The notes under the pieces are model-generated. The model did no database searches. It saw only the letters and a list, made by a program, of their open reading frames with translations, and was not told the DNA's origin. This document shows positions 58,501 to 64,000 of a stretch of 64,000 bases of DNA, piece by piece. Position numbers and translations under genes: made by a program. The stretch's first letter is position 1. Every line of letters starts with the position of its first letter. The stretch is from Hyphodiscus hymeniophilus (lineage: Eukaryota > Ascomycota > Leotiomycetes > Helotiales > Hyphodiscaceae), in NCBI GenBank assembly GCA_016508695.1, contig VNKQ01000012.1:806001-870000 (forward strand). The letters run 5' to 3'.

Positions 58501-61500
58501 ATAATATATCTAATATAATTAGTAATTAACTTTCTAAGCTTTTTTTATATTAAATAGTAAGATAACGAGTTCTTTAAAGATATTTAATTACTTGATTAAT
58601 TACTTTTATATATTATATATTAAGGTTTATTAAGAATTAAAAAAGTTAAGAGGTTATAAAGGTAATATTTACTTTAATTATAATTATAATATAAAGAATT
58701 AATCTTACTCTTTCTTAATATACTTTAATAAAACTTAGTATTACTATCTTTAAGTTTTTAATAAGCTTAGTTTTTAAAAGTAATATAAATAAATATTTTT
58801 ATTTAATTAAATTAAACTTTTAAGTAATCTTTTTAATATAAATATTATAAAGTAAAGAAATTATTTTGTTATTTTAATCTTTAATTATATAAATACTTAA
58901 AAACTATTAAATATCTTTTAAGTCTTAAAGCTTATATAACTTCTTTAGCTTTTTAGTAAACTTATATACTTTTTATTTATTTCTTTTATAATATAAGATT
59001 AGTATATTATTTATATAAAAGACTATAAAGATTTATTAAGTAGAGTTATAAAAGAGGCACGGCTTTTCCTTACTTTAAATTAACCCGAAAGACTTAATTA
59101 TTAAAAAGAAGTCTTAATATTAAAAAGCTAAGGAGTCTTATAAGCTATATAAAGCTTAGTTAATCTTTATATAAAACCCTACTTTCTTAAAGCCTAAAAA
59201 GAATCTTCAAGCCTAGAAAGAACTAATATATTACCCGTACTCTTTTATCGTTTTATAAAGTATTAATAAAAGTATTAATAATATTATATTACTTAATTTT
59301 AAGATTAAAGTAAGTTATAATAGTTATAATTACTCGAAACAAATAAGTAGTAAGTATAATAATATATATAGAAATAATTAAATCTTTTTTTTAAAGATTA
59401 TTATAAATAATAATCCGAGACTTATAGCGAATTATAAAATTATTTAAGTTTACTTTATAAGTAAAAACTTATTTTAAAGGAATACCCTTTAAATTAACTA
59501 AGCTTACTTTAATTTGTTTCTAATAGTTTTTTAACTTTAAATTTTTAATTTTTAATCTTATATTTTAAATAAAGTAATTATTATATTTATATATCTCGAG
59601 ATTACTTTATAACTTTAATACCTTTAAAAAATCTTTTTAATAGACTCTTTTTAAAGTTAAAAGTATTTTTCTTCTCGAAATATTATTTATTAAAATAAAA
59701 GTAAAAATTATTATATATATTATTTAGACTTATTCTTTATAGCTTAAATCCTTTTAAAATATTAATAAGAACTTATTATATTATTCTTAGCTTAATTCTA
59801 AAATCGAGATATATATTAAAGTAATATATAATATATTTAATTTATCTTTATTTAAATCTTCTTTAAAGATAATTTATAATTTAGGCTATTAATTTTTCTA
59901 TACTTATTATTTTAATTTACTCGATTAATATATCTTATAATTTAAGACTCTTATTCTTAAAGTATTACTTAAAAGGCTATTCTTTATTATTAAAAGACTA
60001 TTATTTATAGTTATTTTATAATTACTAGAGCTAAATTCGCTTTATACTAGGCTAAGTAATTCTTTAGATTAATATATAATTATTTAAAGAATTAATTATT
60101 TATTTATACTCGAGTACTTATTTAATAATTAAGTTAATTCTCGAGTAATTATATTCTTATTTAACTTACTATTAATATAATTACTAATTATAAGTATTTT
60201 TTTAAATAAATAATTATTATTACTTTTCTTAATTCTTATTTATAAATTTATTAGCTTAAGTATTTATTTAAGAGTTAAAAGTCTAATTTCTTTACTTACC
60301 CTTAAGTTTTAACTTTTATTATTTTTACTTAAAAGCTTACCCTTTAAAATCTCGTATATAAGATTATTTAATATAATTATAATTTCTCTTTTAAAAAAAA
60401 GTATCTTATTTATAAAAAGATATTTAATAATTTTACTAGTAGCGTCTTAAATTCTATATTTTTTGATTAAAGAAATAATAGCTTTAATACTTATTAAGGA
60501 CTATTACTCTTATATCTCTTAATTAGAAATATAGAATTTAGTTTTATTAAAAGTTATATCTCTTATAATAATTACTTTTTTAAGTTAAGGTACTTGAATC
60601 TTATATATATTAGACGTAATATATTTAATTAAGTATTTAATATATACTTAAAAAAGTACTTTAAATACTTTTTTATTTTTGCTTTTTTATTATTCTTTCT
60701 TTAGAGTATATACTCAAGCGTTATAAGTATAAATTTTATTTTAATTAGGTCTAAAATTAATTATTACTTATTATATAAGCGCTTAATTATATTACTTAAA
60801 GTAATTCTAAAACTATAAGTATAAGACTTTATTTAGTAAGTATTACTTATAAGCTTTAGAGAAAAGAATAATATATAAGTAAATTATTACTTTATATATC
60901 TTTAGCTAAAGGTTTTCTAAGAGATTAATAATAAGTCTTATTCTAATTAATTTCTTAATTATATTTCTCTTAGTTTTCTCGATTATATTAGTAAGCTTAT
61001 AAGTATAAGCTAGTATTAATTTTATATCGATTCCTTTTATATTAGCTTATTGCTTAAAATTTATTATATTAAAAAAAGAAATTATTAAAATATCTAAATC
61101 ACTTTTAATTTTATAAATTAATAATTTAAATTAGCGTTTTACTTATATATTAAAATAAGAGATCGAGTTTATAATTATAATATTATATTTCTTTATAAGT
61201 ATAAATCCCTAATACTTTTTATTAAACTTGTCTTTAATTAATAAAATCTAACTAATATTATTATATACTTTAAAGAAATTAAAGAAATCCTAAATAATTC
61301 TTTAAAATAATTTTAGTAATTTAAAGTATAATACTTAGTAAGAGATTTACTTTTTAACTAATATAAGAGTATAAGCTTTATAATATATAATTAGTATTCT
61401 CTTAATAATTATATTCTTAGCTACTTTTATAAGTAACTCGAGGACTTTTAGTCTAGGGTATTTTACTTATTAATACTAAAGCTTAGTTAAATTACTCTAG

Positions 61501-64000
61501 AGTTTTAAGTAGTCTCTTAATTATTTAAAGGACTTCTTTAATTATTATTTAATTATTAAGTATATTATTATTAGTCTTATATATATTAGAATTATAAAAA
61601 GAAAATCTAGGCAAAACGTAAGTAACTTATATTTAAAGAAAAATAAGTTAAATTTATATTTTATATTAAATATAATAATATTAGAATTAATACTCTTATA
61701 TTTTAATAAATAATTAAGTCTATAAAACTAAGCCTTTACTTTAAGTATCTAAGCTTTTAAAACAATATTTATATAAAAATTATTAATTATAATTATATCT
61801 AAAAGAGTAAGATTAAATATATAAAGTTTTTTTAACTTATTAAAGAGATTTTTAATTACTCGAGTACTTTTTTTAATAATTAATAAAGTACTCAAATTAA
61901 CTTTAACTATATTATTACTAATCGAAAGAATAAAGGAATTAGGCTTTAGTAAGTCTTTTATATTAATTAAGTATATTAATTTATAATTATTAAAAAATAT
62001 ATTATTAAAAAGTAAGTATTTCTTTAGAGAATTAAAGGTTAAATAAATCTTATAACCCGCTTTTTTAAATAAGTTTAAATTAATAATTATATAATTACCT
62101 TTATTTAAGTATTTACTTTATTATTTCTTTAAGTTTAGTATTTTATTAAGGTATTACTCTTACTTTTTCTTTTTAATTAATTATTTTTAATAGTTACTTT
62201 TTATTTAGTCTTTAATTTTATTTTTTTTAAGATTATTAAGCTTAGTTTTAAACTTATAATCCTTTATCCTAATAATTATTACTTTTAAGTATTTATAAAA
62301 CTCTAATTTCTAAATATACTTTTTACTTCTTAAGAAGTATAAATAATTATATTTAAAGAGACTTAGTAATTAATCTTATCTTAAGGAACTTTTAAAAATA
62401 ATTATTACTAAACGAGATTTTACTAATTTTATATTTAGTAATTACTTATATAAGTAACTTAAAAAGAGTCGTTTTAAGATATTAGTATTAATAATTACTT
62501 TTTTTATTTCTTAAATTATAATTACTTTATTTATTTAATTATAAGTAGACTCTAAGAGTATTCCCTTAATTACTTTTAAGAAATTAATAATTAAGAGGTA
62601 GCCTAACTTAATATCTAAAAGTTTATATATCTAAGTAATAATTAATATATTCTTTTACTTTAAAAATTACTTAAGGCAATTAATCGAGCTTTTTTAACTT
62701 TCTTTTAAGACTTTTTAATAAGTTTATTAAGCTATAATTATAAAGGTTTCTTTTATTAGAGTTATATAATTTTTAAGTTCGATTAAAAGTAATTATAAGC
62801 TTATATTATTATTAAGTATTAATCTAGTCTTAATTACTTATAGTATTTTTTTATTAATAAATAAATTTACTTAGTTAAAGATTATTAAAAGATCTTATAA
62901 TTATTTCTTTTAATCTTTATACTCTTATATAACTAACTTAAAGTAAATTAAGTATCGACTCCGAATATTATTATATATTATAATAATAATAGTCGGTTTA
63001 AAAAGAATAATTAGTTTTAGTCTAGGATTTATTTCTTTTAAAGTAAAAAGTATTCTTTAAAAAGTTATTAGGGTTATATTACGCGTTTAATTTGTATTTC
63101 TAATATAATCTTATTTTGCTTTTACTTCTTTTATAAAATTATATTTAATTTACTTAAGCTAATAGACTATATTTAGCTTTATAATTATTTACTTTAATTT
63201 TATTACTTTTAAAAAGAGTATAAAGTATATTAGAGTACTTAGAATTATTAGATTTATATATTCTAAAACACTAAGTAATCTTACGTTATAATAAAAAGAA
63301 GAGTATTATTCTAGTTACTCTAATTGGGTCTTTAATTAAATATCGATTAGAATTATTATATTATATAAAGTAAATATATTATAAATAGTTAATACTTTAC
63401 TTAAAAGCTTTTAGGTAATTATATATAAAATAAATTAAATAATTAGTTATTATTTTAATTAGAGAAAACCTTAATATAAGGGTTATTCCTCTTAAAGAGT
63501 TAGTAAGAGTTAGCTCGTTTATTTTAATAAGTAAAGCTATATACTTAAATTTACTTATATAATAGCGTATTATAATATACTTCTTAAAATAAATAATCCC
63601 TAAGTATTATGCGATTTAGACTTATAATTATTATATAAATAATCGGTCTAATCTTTAAAGAAAAAAGGTTATAAGAAAAGACTACTCGAGTAAGCGTATA
63701 TTAAGTATTATCTAGTTTAAAAAAAGAAAAAAAGAAGTAAGTCTCTTTTTAAGTATTAAATTACTCTTATAAAGCTTAGCGAAATAAGTACTTAAATAGA
63801 GCTTAAGTAATTATAAGATATAACTAAATATTTAACGAGTATAATTAGATATTCTATAACTATAAGATTAGTTAAGCCTTAATTTTGTAATATACTTTCT
63901 CTATTAAAATATAATGGGTTAGAGTTAGTAATTAGGGTTAATAGTAAGTAGTTAGGAGTTAATTCTAGGGAGTTAGAGGGCGGTAGAAGTAACCTCTTAT
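55531..64000 (+). mobile_element. Family A element copy 5, split by copia copy 3 and by the window end
   Basis: The left part 55,531-55,612 has the family A left end and ...CTAGAGATACTT; the sequence resumes at 63,893 with TACTTTCTCTATTAAAAT and continues to the GGGCGGTAG region at the window edge. Confidence 0.7.
55613..63892 (-). mobile_element. Complete but dead Ty1/copia LTR retrotransposon, copy 3
   Basis: 8,280 bp, reverse orientation, inserted in a family A element with a perfect 5-bp duplication TACTT (55,608-55,612 and 63,893-63,897). LTRs 55,613-55,877 and 63,629-63,892. The 2.2-kb extra segment lies at its left (3') side. Composition is nearly pure A/T, so it is RIP-saturated; no frame longer than a few dozen codons survives. 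Confidence 0.85.

Overview
The window looks like a filamentous ascomycete chromosome (Pezizomycotina; the general look suggests Leotiomycetes, but I cannot fix the species). Protein-coding genes have short introns (about 38-85 nt, longer in the transporter gene) with GTAAGT/GTATGT-type donors and CTAAC/CTGAC-type branch sites. Long blocks of extreme A+T content, where nearly every CpA/TpG has become TpA, are the signature of repeat-induced point mutation (RIP) of duplicated DNA. No rRNA, tRNA, CRISPR or bacterial-type operon was found.

Layout. (1) 1-20,515 is a normal-composition gene compartment of mostly lineage-type hypothetical genes: a multi-exon unknown (659-1707, -), a three-exon small gene (3128-3667, +), a Pro/Ser/Tyr-rich protein with a basic KGKE tail (4205-5389, +), a four-exon Cys/Trp-rich protein (5560-7435, -), a three-exon unknown (7820-9235, +), an FHA-protein kinase with a one-base frame break (10703-12375, -), several small ORFs, an orphan dynamin GED fragment (15258-15588, -) and a chromodomain/RS/AT-hook protein (16932-18961, -). 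(2) About 20,516-36,180 is an AT-rich block of RIP-degraded Ty1/copia elements with, at its right side, a nest of small DNA transposons (32.5-35.8 kb). (3) 36,189-42,178 is a 6-kb gene island: an AFG1-like AAA ATPase, a phytanoyl-CoA-dioxygenase-like gene broken by a stop codon, and an NCS1-family nucleobase/allantoin/thiamine-type transporter. (4) About 42,650-64,000 is a second AT-rich block with two more complete but dead copia elements and further small repeats; it runs off the window.

The clearest structural result is a datable nest of transposons. Three copia copies of about 8.1-8.5 kb share 264-266 bp LTRs and an unusually long (about 2.2 kb) segment between RNase H and the 3' LTR. A solo LTR, a hAT-like miniature element family with 8-bp target duplications and an internal TTAGGG-like tract, a second miniature family with similar end architecture, a third family carrying GGTTAACC palindromes, and a 180-bp TA-duplicating element with near-perfect inverted ends are inserted in one another. 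Elements shorter than about 400 bp largely escaped RIP, while long ones are saturated. The dioxygenase gene between the two blocks carries a CAG-to-TAG change in RIP context, suggesting leakage of mutation into single-copy DNA. I did not find a convincing new defence or biosynthetic system; the transposon nest is the most unusual content.
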